Source of the DNA: Acetobacteraceae bacterium
GTDB lineage: Bacteria > Pseudomonadota > Alphaproteobacteria > Acetobacterales > Acetobacteraceae
Length of the DNA stretch: 24,998 bases
NCBI GenBank assembly: GCA_947446625.1
Contig: CANFIE010000007.1
Coordinates: 1 to 24,998, forward strand
Direction: 5' to 3'
In this document: piece by piece, positions 1 through 7,277 of the stretch
Position numbering within the stretch: the stretch's first letter is position 1
Layout of the letters: every line of letters starts with the position of its first letter
Program-made: the position numbers and the translations under genes
Notes under the pieces: generated by a model
The model's input: only the letters and a program-made list of their open reading frames with translations
The model's database searches: none
Told to the model about the DNA's origin: nothing

Positions 1-1
1 C

Positions 2-760
2 ACGGCGGCCGGGGCGCTGGCGGCCATGGCGGCGGCGCTTTCGGCGGCGGCCATGCTGCGGTTGTTCGGGTTGGTTTTCCTCGGCCGGCCACGCACCCCG
101 CGCGGCGCGGGCGCCCGCGAGGTGAGCCGGATGGAACGCCTGGCGCTGCTGCTGCCAGCCGGGCTGACCGTGGCGCTGGGCCTGTTGGCCGGCCCCATGC
201 TGGCCCTGGCGCAGCCGGCGCTGGTGGCGCTGCTGGGCGCCGACGCCACGGCGCCGGTGCGGGCGTTTTCGCTGCTGGGCGGCACCGGGGAAGGTTCGGC
301 CTGGTATATGCCGCTGGGCATTGCGCTGTTGCTCGGCACCCTGGCGCTGGTGGTGGCGCTGGCGGTGCGGGCTCGCTCTCCACTGGAGACGCGGCGCGGG
401 CCGGTGTGGAATGGCGGCTTCATCAACCCGCCGGAGCATTTCCCGTTTGGCGACCCGTTGAGCCAACCCAGCGCCGGCGGGCTGGCCCAGCCGCTGCGCC
501 GCATGCTGGGCGCGCCCCTGCTGGCCGCGCGCGAGGCAGTGGACATGCCCCAGCCCGGCGAAACCCGCGCCGCCGGCTACCGTGCCCATATCGCCGACCC
601 CGCCTTCGACCTGGTGCTGGAACCCGTGGCCCGGCTGCGCAACGCCATTGCCCGGCGCTGCGAAACCCTGCGCGACTTCACCATCCGGCAGTGCCTTTCG
701 CTGGGCTTTGCCATGCTGGTGCTGCTGCTGGCGCTGCTGGCCTGGATGGGCGGGCGCTGA
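2..760 (+). CDS. hyfB: Hydrogenase-4 subunit B-like proton-pumping membrane subunit (3' part only)
   Basis: The reading frame is open from the left window edge, so only the C-terminal part (about 250 residues) is present and the true start lies outside. The product belongs to the Mrp/NuoL-like antiporter subunits of hydrogenase-4 and formate hydrogenlyase complexes, which sit in the inner membrane and couple electron transfer to H+ movement. Visible here are hydrophobic segments at the start, a middle segment and a final C-terminal helix (about the last 20 residues). Between the last two lies a soluble stretch with the pattern GPVWNGGF, followed by FPFGDPL, typical of HyfB/HycC C-termini. The TGA at 758-760 overlaps the ATG of hyfC at 760, so translation is probably coupled. 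The context of hyfC, E, F, G and I supports HyfB rather than NuoL. The antiporter core cannot be judged. Confidence 0.85.
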   Translation, partial: TAAGALAAMAAALSAAAMLRLFGLVFLGRPRTPRGAGAREVSRMERLALLLPAGLTVALGLLAGPMLALAQPALVALLGADATAPVRAFSLLGGTGEGSAWYMPLGIALLLGTLALVVALAVRARSPLETRRGPVWNGGFINPPEHFPFGDPLSQPSAGGLAQPLRRMLGAPLLAAREAVDMPQPGETRAAGYRAHIADPAFDLVLEPVARLRNAIARRCETLRDFTIRQCLSLGFAMLVLLLALLAWMGGR

Positions 761-1719
761 TGCAGACCCTGGCCGGCCTGATCACCCAAGGACTGAATGC
801 GGCGCTGATGCTGCTGGTGGCGCCGCTGGTGGTGGGCGCCACGCGTTGGCTGCAGGCGCGCATGCTGGGGCGGCGCGGTGCCTCGGTACTGCAGCCCTGG
901 AGAGATCTGGCCAAGCTGCTGCGCAAGCGGCCAGTGCTGGCGGAAAATGCCTCGGTGGTGTCGGAAGTGGCGCCCTATGTCGGCATGGTGGCCACGCTGG
1001 CGGCGCTGGTGATGGTGCCAAGCTTCGCCCAGGGCATGGCGCTGGCGCCAATGGGGGATTTGCTGGTGATTGCCGGCCTGCTGGCGCTGGCGCGCATGGC
1101 GCTGGCCCTGGCTGGCATGGATGTGGGCACCGCCTTCGGCGGCATGGGCGCGGCGCGGGAGATGAGCTTTGCCGTCTTCGCCGAACCGGCGCTGCTGGTG
1201 GCCATGGTCAGCTTTGCCATTCTGGTTGGCACCACCAACCTCGATACCATCGCCGCCGGCTTCAGCGAGGGGCTGCTGGGGCTGCGGGTTTCCCTGGCGC
1301 TGTCCGGCCTGGCGCTGGTGGCGGTGGCGGTGGCCGAGAATGGCCGCATTCCCGTGGACAACCCAGCCACCCACCTGGAACTGACCATGGTGCATGAGGC
1401 GATGCTGCTGGAGAGCAGTGGCCGGCATCTGGCCCTGTGGGAAATGCAGGCCGCGCTGAAGCTGACCCTGTGGTTCGCGCTGCTGGCCGCGGTGTTCCTG
1501 CCCTTCGGCACCGCGCCGGCCGGGGCGGGGCCGCTTTCCTGGGGCCTCGGCCTGCTGGCTTGGCTGGTGAAAATGGGTGGCTTCATCCTGGCGCTGGCAG
1601 CGTTTGAGAATGCCATCGCCAAGATGCGGGTGTTCCGCGTGCCGGAATTCCTCGGCGGGGCGCTGCTGCTGGCCATGCTGGCGGCGGCGCTGCTCTTTGT
1701 CTCGGCGGCCCTGGCATGA
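760..1719 (+). CDS. hyfC: Hydrogenase-4 / formate hydrogenlyase membrane subunit C (NuoH-like)
   Basis: 319-residue polytopic membrane protein of the NuoH/HycD/HyfC family. It forms the membrane foot that links the electron-transfer module to the proton-pumping subunits. Family signs are an early cytosolic segment QPWRDLAKLLRK (about residues 45-56) and the conserved loop ENGRIPVDNPATHLELTM (about 193-210) followed by VHEAMLLE. This acidic, proline-containing loop is a hallmark of NuoH and HyfC. About eight hydrophobic helices are seen. The ATG at 760 overlaps the stop of hyfB by one base. An in-frame opening upstream of 760 lies inside hyfB and is not used. The product is followed, after 13 bases, by hyfE. 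Length is close to the E. coli homologues (about 315). Confidence 0.92.
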   Translation: MQTLAGLITQGLNAALMLLVAPLVVGATRWLQARMLGRRGASVLQPWRDLAKLLRKRPVLAENASVVSEVAPYVGMVATLAALVMVPSFAQGMALAPMGDLLVIAGLLALARMALALAGMDVGTAFGGMGAAREMSFAVFAEPALLVAMVSFAILVGTTNLDTIAAGFSEGLLGLRVSLALSGLALVAVAVAENGRIPVDNPATHLELTMVHEAMLLESSGRHLALWEMQAALKLTLWFALLAAVFLPFGTAPAGAGPLSWGLGLLAWLVKMGGFILALAAFENAIAKMRVFRVPEFLGGALLLAMLAAALLFVSAALA

Positions 1720-1732
1720 GGGTGCGGTAGCG

Positions 1733-2476
1733 ATGTTCGGCGAGCTTTCCTACGACATCGCGCATCTGCTGGGCGGCGCCATGCTGCTGCTGAGCTTTGC
1801 CCTGCTGTACCAACGGCGGGTGCCGGCGCTGATCAGCATTTTCGCCACCCAGGGGATGTTGCTGGCCCTGGCCGCCGCCTGGCAGGGCGCGGTGCAGCAC
1901 GCACCCGAGCTTTACCTGACCGCGCTGATTGCCTGCGGCGCCAAGACGCTGCTGATACCGCTGGCGTTGCGCCACATGGTGCAGCGGCTGCAACTCGGCC
2001 GGGCGGTGGAACCCGCCCTGGGCGTGGGCCCCAGCATGCTGGCCGGGGTGGCGCTGGTGGTGCTGGCCATTCTGGTGGCGCTGCCGGCCACCGCCGGGGC
2101 GCGCGCCATTCAGCGCGAGGATCTGGCCCTGGCGCTTTCCGTGGTGCTGCTGGGCATGCTGATGATGATCACCCGGCGCAGCGCCATGAGCCAGTTGATC
2201 GGGCTGCTGAGCATGGAGAATGGCCTGATGCTGGCCGCGGTGGGCGTGGCCGGCATGCCGCTGGTGGTGGAGCTTTCGACCGCCGCGCTGGTGCTGGTGC
2301 TGGCGCTGGTGGCGGGGGTGTTCGTCTTCCTGATTCGCGACCGGGTGGAGAGCCTGGACACGGCGGTGCTGGAACAGCACCGGGGCGAGGCCGCCTGGGG
2401 CGAGGCCGCGCAGGATGCCAGCGCCGCCGAGGCCGCCGCCGCCGAAGCCCAGGCCAATGCCGGGGAGATTCGCTGA
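1733..2476 (+). CDS. hyfE: Hydrogenase-4 subunit E-like membrane protein
   Basis: 247-residue membrane protein of the HyfE family, related to the NuoK-like helices of complex I fused to extra helices. It begins MFGELSYDIAHLLGGAMLL, and the body is a series of about seven hydrophobic helices. The segment around SQLIGLLSMENGLML (residues about 155-170) is the family signature, with a buried Glu like that of NuoK that is thought to take part in proton transfer. The last about 35 residues are a soluble Ala/Glu-rich tail, making the protein longer than E. coli HyfE (about 216). The start is the ATG at 1733; the frame runs open upstream through the end of hyfC but with no homologous residues. The stop TGA at 2474-2476 overlaps the hyfF start. 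Confidence 0.88.
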   Translation: MFGELSYDIAHLLGGAMLLLSFALLYQRRVPALISIFATQGMLLALAAAWQGAVQHAPELYLTALIACGAKTLLIPLALRHMVQRLQLGRAVEPALGVGPSMLAGVALVVLAILVALPATAGARAIQREDLALALSVVLLGMLMMITRRSAMSQLIGLLSMENGLMLAAVGVAGMPLVVELSTAALVLVLALVAGVFVFLIRDRVESLDTAVLEQHRGEAAWGEAAQDASAAEAAAAEAQANAGEIR

Positions 2477-3912
2477 TGCCCTTGCCCTGGATTGTGGTGT
2501 TCTGGCCCTGGCTGGGCGCGCTGGCGCTGCTGGGCGTGGCGCGGGCGCGGCCGGCCGCCTGGGTCAACCTTTGCGTCTCGGCGGTTTCGCTATTGCTGGC
2601 GCTGCTGCTGCTGGCAACGCCCGAGGGGATTCAGGGCTGGACCCGGGTGGATGCGCTGAACCAGGTGCTGGTGCTGCTCTCGGCCATCATCGGCATGACC
2701 ACGGCGGTGTATTCGGCCGGACAGATCGAGGCCAAGGGCTTCGATACGCTGCGGCTGCGGGCCTATCACGGCGCCTTCCAGCTGTTCATGGGTGCGCAGG
2801 CGCTGGCGCTGCTGGCCGACAATATGGGCGTGATGTGGGTGGCGATTGAGATTGCCACCCTGGCGAGCGTGACCATGGTGGCGGTGCATGGCACCCGCGC
2901 CGCCATGGAAGCAGCGTGGAAGTTCTTCATTTTATGCGGTGTGGGCATTGCCTTGGCGCTGTTCGGCACCGTGGTGCTGTACCTGGCAGCGCAGCCGGTG
3001 GCCGGGCATGGTGATGTTGGGCTTTCCTGGGCGGCGCTGCGGGCGGTGGCGGCGCGGTGCGATGCCGGACTGCTGAACCTGGCCTTCGTGTTCCTGCTGG
3101 TGGGCTACGGCACCAAGGCGGGGCTGGTGCCGCTGCATTTCTGGCTGCCGGATGCCGAGGCCGAGGGGCCGGTTTCCATCTCGGCCGTGCTGTCCGGCCT
3201 GTTGCTGAACGCGGCGCTGCTGGCTCTGCTGCGGGCCAAGGCGGTGGTGGGGGCGCATCCGGGCACGTTGGCACCGGGGCCGTTCATGCTGGCGCTCGGC
3301 CTAGCCTCGGTGCTGCTGGCCGGGTTCTGCCTGTGGCGGCGGCGCGACGCGCGGCGCTTCTTTGCCTGGTCCAGCATTCAGCACATGGGGCTGGCGGCCT
3401 TTGCCTTCGGGCTGGGCGGGCCGCTGGGCAACCTGGCCGGGGTGCTGCACCTGTTGGGCCATAGCCTGAGCAAGAGCGCGGTGTTCTTCGGCATTGGGCT
3501 GGCGGCACGGATAAAGGGCAGCCAGCAGGTGGCGGCCATTGGCGGGCTGGTGGCCGGCCATCCGGCGTTGGGCTGGTCTCTGGTGCTGGCCATTGCGCTG
3601 GTGGCGGGCATGCCGCCCGGGGTGCTGTTTGCCAGCGAATTCCTGCTGGTGAGTGAGGCGGTGGCCCGGCTGTGGTGGCTGGCACTGCCGCTGGCGCTGG
3701 GCATCTTCGTGGCGGTGGCGGCGAAGATCGACATGTTGCAGCGCCTCTGCCTGGGTACCCCCACGCCCGATGCCGTGGTGCCGGGCCGGCTGGAGGTGCT
3801 GACCACGCTGGGGCCAATCTGGGTGCATCTGGCGCTGCTGCTGGTGCTGGGCATGGCGCTGCCGGCGGGCGGCGCCGCCCTGCTGGCCCGCGCGGCGGAG
3901 GTGCTGCGATGA
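2476..3912 (+). CDS. hyfF: Hydrogenase-4 subunit F-like proton-pumping subunit (NuoN/M-like)
   Basis: 478-residue polytopic protein with the proton-conducting membrane transporter domain (Proton_antipo_M family) shared with NuoL, M and N and Mrp antiporters. The family loop is visible as GYGTKAGLVPLHFWLPDAEA (around residues 210-230), containing the key Lys in the broken helix and the PLHFWLPDA signature, followed by a helix with LSGLLLNAAL. A second charged helix carries HLLGHSLSKSAVFFG. These polar residues inside helices are the presumed proton path. About 14 helices are predicted by eye. The start ATG overlaps the hyfE stop by one base, and the TGA at 3910-3912 overlaps the hyfG ATG at 3909. 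With HyfB it gives the complex at least two antiporter-like pumps. Confidence 0.92.
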   Translation: MPLPWIVVFWPWLGALALLGVARARPAAWVNLCVSAVSLLLALLLLATPEGIQGWTRVDALNQVLVLLSAIIGMTTAVYSAGQIEAKGFDTLRLRAYHGAFQLFMGAQALALLADNMGVMWVAIEIATLASVTMVAVHGTRAAMEAAWKFFILCGVGIALALFGTVVLYLAAQPVAGHGDVGLSWAALRAVAARCDAGLLNLAFVFLLVGYGTKAGLVPLHFWLPDAEAEGPVSISAVLSGLLLNAALLALLRAKAVVGAHPGTLAPGPFMLALGLASVLLAGFCLWRRRDARRFFAWSSIQHMGLAAFAFGLGGPLGNLAGVLHLLGHSLSKSAVFFGIGLAARIKGSQQVAAIGGLVAGHPALGWSLVLAIALVAGMPPGVLFASEFLLVSEAVARLWWLALPLALGIFVAVAAKIDMLQRLCLGTPTPDAVVPGRLEVLTTLGPIWVHLALLLVLGMALPAGGAALLARAAEVLR

Positions 3913-5414
3913 GCGGATACCAGGCCATTCTGGCCGGCGCGGCGCAGGGCTGCCGGCCCTATGAACGCTACCTGCTGAGCCATGGCCAATGGCTGGGCCT
4001 GCGCGCCGCGCTGCGCGATGACCCGGCCCTGGCCCTGCTGGGGCTTTGGGCCGAGCCGGGCTTTGTCCATGCCGCCTTCCACCAGCCAGGCATGGGCGTA
4101 CTGCTGGCCAGTCTGGCCGCCAGCCAGGGCGGCTTCCCCGCCCTTTCCCCGGTGCGGGCTGGGGCGGTGCGGTTTGAGCGCATGATCCATGACCTCTGGG
4201 GCCTGCGCGCCGAGGGCGCCGAGGATACCCGGCCCTGGCTGGACCATGGCCGCTGGGCGGCCTCGGCCCCCATGGCCAGCCGGCCGCTGCCCAATACCGA
4301 GCCGCCGCCGCAGCCCGAATTCCTGCCGGTGGAAGGCGATGGCGTGCACCAGATTCCGGTGGGGCCGGTGCATGCCGGCATCATCGAGCCGGGGCATTTC
4401 CGCTTTCATGTCCAGGGCGAGACCATCGTACGTCTGGAGGCCCGGCTGGGCTATCTGCACAAGGGCACGCTGGGGCTGATGCTTGGCAAGTCTCCCCGGT
4501 TGGCGGCGCGGTTTGCCGCCCGGCTCTCCGGTGACAGCACGGTGGCGCATGGCTGGGCCTTTGCCTGCGCCGCCGAAGCCGCGCTGGGCGCGGTAGTGCC
4601 GCCGCGGGCGCTGCTGCTGCGCGGCATCGCGGCCGAGCTGGAGCGGCTGCACAACCACCTGAATGACTGGGGCGGTATCTGCAATGATGCCTCCTTCGCC
4701 TTTCTGCAGGCCCGCTGCGGCGTGCTGCGTGAAGGCGTGCTGCGGGCGGCGCATATCGGCTTCGGTCACCGGTTGATGATGGACTACGTGGTGCCAGGCG
4801 GCGTGGCGCGGGATTTGGCGCCGGGCGGGCTTGAGGCGATTCTGGTGGCGCTGGCGGCGGTGGCGGCGGAATTGCCGGGGCTGCTGCAGATCTACGAAAG
4901 CCATGCCAGCCTGGGCGATAGAGTGCTGACCACCGGCCATGTGGCGCCCGAATTGGTCGCGGCCTTTGGCGCCGGGGGTGTGGTGGGCCGAGCTTCCGGC
5001 CGCAACTTCGATGCGCGGAAAACCCTGGGCTACGCGCCCTATCCTGGCCTGGCCTTCGATAGCCCCGTGCTGGACGCCGGCGATGTGGATGCCCGGGTGC
5101 GGGTGCGGGTGGCCGAGATTGAGCAGGGCATGCTGCTGCTGCACAGCCTGCTGACGCGGCTGGCCCCGGGCGAATGGCGAGTGGAACTGCCCCAGCGCGG
5201 CGGCGAGGGCGTGGGCGTGGTGGAAGCCTTCCGGGGCGAGGCGCTGCACTGGCTGGCGCTGGATGATGGCGGGCTGATCCGCGCCGTGTTCATGCGCGAT
5301 GCCTCCTGGCTGCAATGGCCACTGCTGGAGGCGGCGGTGGAGGGCAACATCGTGGCCGACTTCCCGCTCTGCAACAAAAGCTTCAACTGCTCCTACAGCG
5401 GGGTGGACCTGTAA
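3909..5414 (+). CDS. hyfG: Hydrogenase large-subunit homologue without Ni-binding L1 cysteines (Ehr-type HyfG/HycE-like)
   Basis: 501-residue fusion of a NuoC-like domain (about 1-115; motif RFERMIHDLWGL at 88-99) and a NuoD/NiFe large-subunit domain (about 150-501), the layout of HycE and HyfG. In working group 4 NiFe hydrogenases the L1 motif is RxCGxCxxxH and the L2 motif is near DPCxxC. Here L1 reads RLSGDSTVAH (205-214), with Ser in place of both Cys but with the Arg, Gly and His kept. The C-terminus reads DFPLCNKSFNCSYSG, not DPCxxC. The NiFe centre is therefore very unlikely to form, and no C-terminal protease extension is seen. This is the signature described for energy-converting hydrogenase-related (Ehr) complexes, whose electron acceptor is unknown. 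The start ATG at 3909 overlaps the hyfF stop. The soluble domain would sit on the cytoplasmic face. Confidence 0.9.
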   Translation: MSGYQAILAGAAQGCRPYERYLLSHGQWLGLRAALRDDPALALLGLWAEPGFVHAAFHQPGMGVLLASLAASQGGFPALSPVRAGAVRFERMIHDLWGLRAEGAEDTRPWLDHGRWAASAPMASRPLPNTEPPPQPEFLPVEGDGVHQIPVGPVHAGIIEPGHFRFHVQGETIVRLEARLGYLHKGTLGLMLGKSPRLAARFAARLSGDSTVAHGWAFACAAEAALGAVVPPRALLLRGIAAELERLHNHLNDWGGICNDASFAFLQARCGVLREGVLRAAHIGFGHRLMMDYVVPGGVARDLAPGGLEAILVALAAVAAELPGLLQIYESHASLGDRVLTTGHVAPELVAAFGAGGVVGRASGRNFDARKTLGYAPYPGLAFDSPVLDAGDVDARVRVRVAEIEQGMLLLHSLLTRLAPGEWRVELPQRGGEGVGVVEAFRGEALHWLALDDGGLIRAVFMRDASWLQWPLLEAAVEGNIVADFPLCNKSFNCSYSGVDL

Positions 5415-5935
5415 TGCTGTGGCCCAAGCTGGCAAAATCCCTGTTCAGCCGCCCGGAGACGGACCCGGCCCCGGCCGTGCCACTGGGCGCCGCCGAGGCG
5501 TTGGCGGCGCGCTTCCAGGCGGCGGCGCAAACCCGGCTGGGCCGCAGCCTGGCCATTCGCCAGGTGGATTGCGGCAGTTGCAATGGCTGTGAGCTGGAAG
5601 TGAACGCCCTGGGCAATGTGGTCTATGACCTGGAGCGCTTCGGCCTGCGCTTTGTGGCCAGCCCGCGCCATGCCGATGTGCTGCTGGTGACCGGCCCGCT
5701 GACCCGCAATATGCGCGAGGCACTGCTGCGCACCTGGGAATGCACGCCGGAGCCGAAATGGCTGGTGGCGGCGGGGGACTGCGCCGCCGATGGTGGGGTG
5801 TTCAAGGGCAGCTACGCGGTGGAAGGCGGCATTGGCCGGGCACTGGAGGTGGATTTGGTGATCCCCGGCTGCCCCCCAACGCCCACGCAATTGCTGGAAG
5901 GACTGCTGGCGCTGCTGGAGGCGCAGAAGCGGTAG
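5414..5935 (+). CDS. hyfI: Hydrogenase small-subunit-like protein (HyfI / NuoB family)
   Basis: 173-residue member of the NuoB/HyfI family, which holds the [4Fe-4S] cluster next to the active site of complex I and group 4 hydrogenases. The cluster ligands look intact: CGSCNGCE (C53, C56, C59), then C123 in AAGDCA, then C153 in PGCPPTP. An extra C110 lies in TWECTP. The N-terminal about 45 residues are a variable leader without a twin-arginine motif, so the protein stays in the cytoplasm. The ATG at 5414 overlaps the TAA of hyfG by one base. The intact cluster site beside a large subunit without Ni ligands suggests electrons still reach that interface. It is the last gene of the operon; no ferredoxin-like HyfH/HyfA follows. 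Confidence 0.92.
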   Translation: MLWPKLAKSLFSRPETDPAPAVPLGAAEALAARFQAAAQTRLGRSLAIRQVDCGSCNGCELEVNALGNVVYDLERFGLRFVASPRHADVLLVTGPLTRNMREALLRTWECTPEPKWLVAAGDCAADGGVFKGSYAVEGGIGRALEVDLVIPGCPPTPTQLLEGLLALLEAQKR

Positions 5936-5952
5936 CGCCTGAGAGGAGCGTG

Positions 5953-6157
5953 AAAAAATCGGGCCGGCCAGTTGGTCCGACCGGCCCGTTGGCGAACTGC
6001 ATCAGCCACCAGTAGGGCGCCGGCCTGCCGGGATTGTGGCCGCCACCCGCATGCCGCCCGTCCAGGCCCTCGCGGGCCCCAGGACGACAAGGGCAGGGTG
6101 CGCCCTGAAAGCCTTCTGGCGCATGGGAGCGGGCTTAACTCGCTGCAATGCAACGCG
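5953..6157 (-). ncRNA. Candidate structured RNA (own gene or modC 3' UTR), unassigned
   Basis: The 259-nt gap between hyfI and modC contains no convincing gene. On the minus strand it holds a nested series of complementary segments: 6156-6148 with 6002-5992 (GCGTTGCAT against ATGCAGTTCGC, with a 2-nt bulge), 6106-6100 with 6020-6014 (7 bp), 6099-6096 with 6048-6045, 6094-6092 with 6055-6053, 6086-6082 with 6063-6059, and 6078-6074 with 6069-6065. The innermost stem closes a GCGA tetraloop (GNRA type) in this strand only. The set ends in an intrinsic terminator at 5960-5988. A closing stem, a large internal loop and a long capped stem recall 6S-like architecture, but I do not recognise conserved bases of any known family. 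GC-rich DNA pairs easily by chance, so confidence is modest. Confidence 0.35.
5960..5988 (-). terminator. Rho-independent terminator, minus strand
   Basis: CGGGCCGG at 5960-5967 pairs perfectly with CCGGCCCG at 5981-5988, giving an 8-bp GC stem with a 13-nt loop. On the minus strand it is followed at once by a run of six T (complement of A 5953-5958). There is no T-run on the plus side. It therefore ends transcripts reading leftward from modC or from the structured region between, not the hyf operon. Confidence 0.75.
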
Positions 6158-6194
6158 TCTCAATTCGGCACCCGTGTTGAGCCGAACGAGTATT

Positions 6195-7277
6195 CTACCG
6201 GGCGCGGTCGAAACTGACCGATTTTATCAGCGCGAAAACCGACTTGCCCGGCGCCAGTTCCAGCCGGGCCACGGCGTCTCGGGTGATACGCGCCAGCAGG
6301 GTGGCGGGGCCGATGCCGAGGCGCAGAAACACCTCATGTGGGCCGGCGGGGTCAATGGCGGTCACCTCGGCGGGCAGGATGTTCTGCACCGAAATCGCCT
6401 CGGGCTGGCGCGTGGCCACGGCCACGTCTCGGGCGCGGATGCGCAGGCGCAGCGCGGTGCCGGGCGCTTCCGGCCGCAGCGCCACCCGCAGCGCGCCACC
6501 GGCAAAGTGCAGCGTGCTCAGGCCCCGCTCGGCATCATGCCCGGCCAGGGTGCAGGCCAGCACGGCGCCGGCGTCTCGGCGGTTGGTGAGTTGCGGCAGG
6601 TTGGTACGGGCGGCCAGGTCTTCCAACGGGCCGGCGGCCTGGACGCGCCCGGCCTGCAGCAGCACTAGGTGGTCGGCCAGGGCGTCCACCTCCTCCAGCG
6701 CATGGGTCACGTAGAGGATGGGCGCCGGGGCGGCGTCGCGCAACCGGGCCAGGAAGGGCAGCACCTCGGCGCGACGGGCGGTGTCCAGCGCGGCCAAGGG
6801 TTCGTCCAGCAGCAGCAGGCGCGGGCGGGAGAGCAGGGCGCGGCCCAGCGCCACGCGCTGCCTTTCCCCGCCGGAAAGCCCGGCCGGGCGGCGGTCCAGC
6901 AGGGCGCCGATGCCGAGCATCTCCACCACCGCGCCAAAACCGGGTCCGGCGGGGCGGTCCGCCGGGGCGCGGCGGGCGCCGTATTCCAGGTTGCTGCGCA
7001 CGCTGAGATGCGGAAACAGCCGGGCATCCTGGAACACCAGGCCGCAACCACGGCGCTCGGCGGGCAGGTGCTGGCGGGTGGTGCTGTCCTGCCAGGGGGC
7101 GCCATCCAGCGTCACGCGGCCGGCATCGGGGCGCATCAGCCCGGCCACCGCCGCCAGAATGGTGGATTTGCCGCACCCCGAGGGGCCGAACAGCGCGGTG
7201 ACGCCGGGCGGCGCGGTGAAGGCCACATCCAGCGTGAAGCCGCCGGGCCAGCGGTGTTGCAGCGCCACCTCCAACAT
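6195..7277 (-). CDS. modC: Molybdate ABC transporter ATP-binding protein
   Basis: 360-residue cytoplasmic ATPase that powers molybdate import with ModB. The ABC domain (about 1-215) has Walker A GPSGCGKST (31-39), a Q-loop at FQDARLFPH, signature LSGGERQ (134-140), Walker B LLLLDEP (154-160) and the switch His (H192 in YVTHALEE). Residues about 285-355 resemble the molybdate-binding TOBE/Mop domain found at the ModC C-terminus. The ATG at 7277 was chosen because it overlaps the stop of modB (ATGA) and gives the expected N-terminus MLEVALQHRW. The frame reads further back into modB without homology. Transcription probably ends at the terminator near 5960. A sulfate or tungstate role is possible from the ATPase alone, but the ModB partner argues for molybdate. 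Confidence 0.92.
   Translation of the reverse strand: MLEVALQHRWPGGFTLDVAFTAPPGVTALFGPSGCGKSTILAAVAGLMRPDAGRVTLDGAPWQDSTTRQHLPAERRGCGLVFQDARLFPHLSVRSNLEYGARRAPADRPAGPGFGAVVEMLGIGALLDRRPAGLSGGERQRVALGRALLSRPRLLLLDEPLAALDTARRAEVLPFLARLRDAAPAPILYVTHALEEVDALADHLVLLQAGRVQAAGPLEDLAARTNLPQLTNRRDAGAVLACTLAGHDAERGLSTLHFAGGALRVALRPEAPGTALRLRIRARDVAVATRQPEAISVQNILPAEVTAIDPAGPHEVFLRLGIGPATLLARITRDAVARLELAPGKSVFALIKSVSFDRAR

Noticed and set aside
3378..5435. Very long open frame on the minus strand opposite hyfF and hyfG
   Set aside because: It is antisense to two clear family members, lacks any recognisable domain, and is His/Gln/Arg-rich as expected of the shadow of GC-rich coding DNA.
5936..6194. Short open frames in the hyfI-modC gap
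   Set aside because: They have no ribosome site or family pattern, cross between the hyfI end and modC, and conflict with the structured RNA signal.
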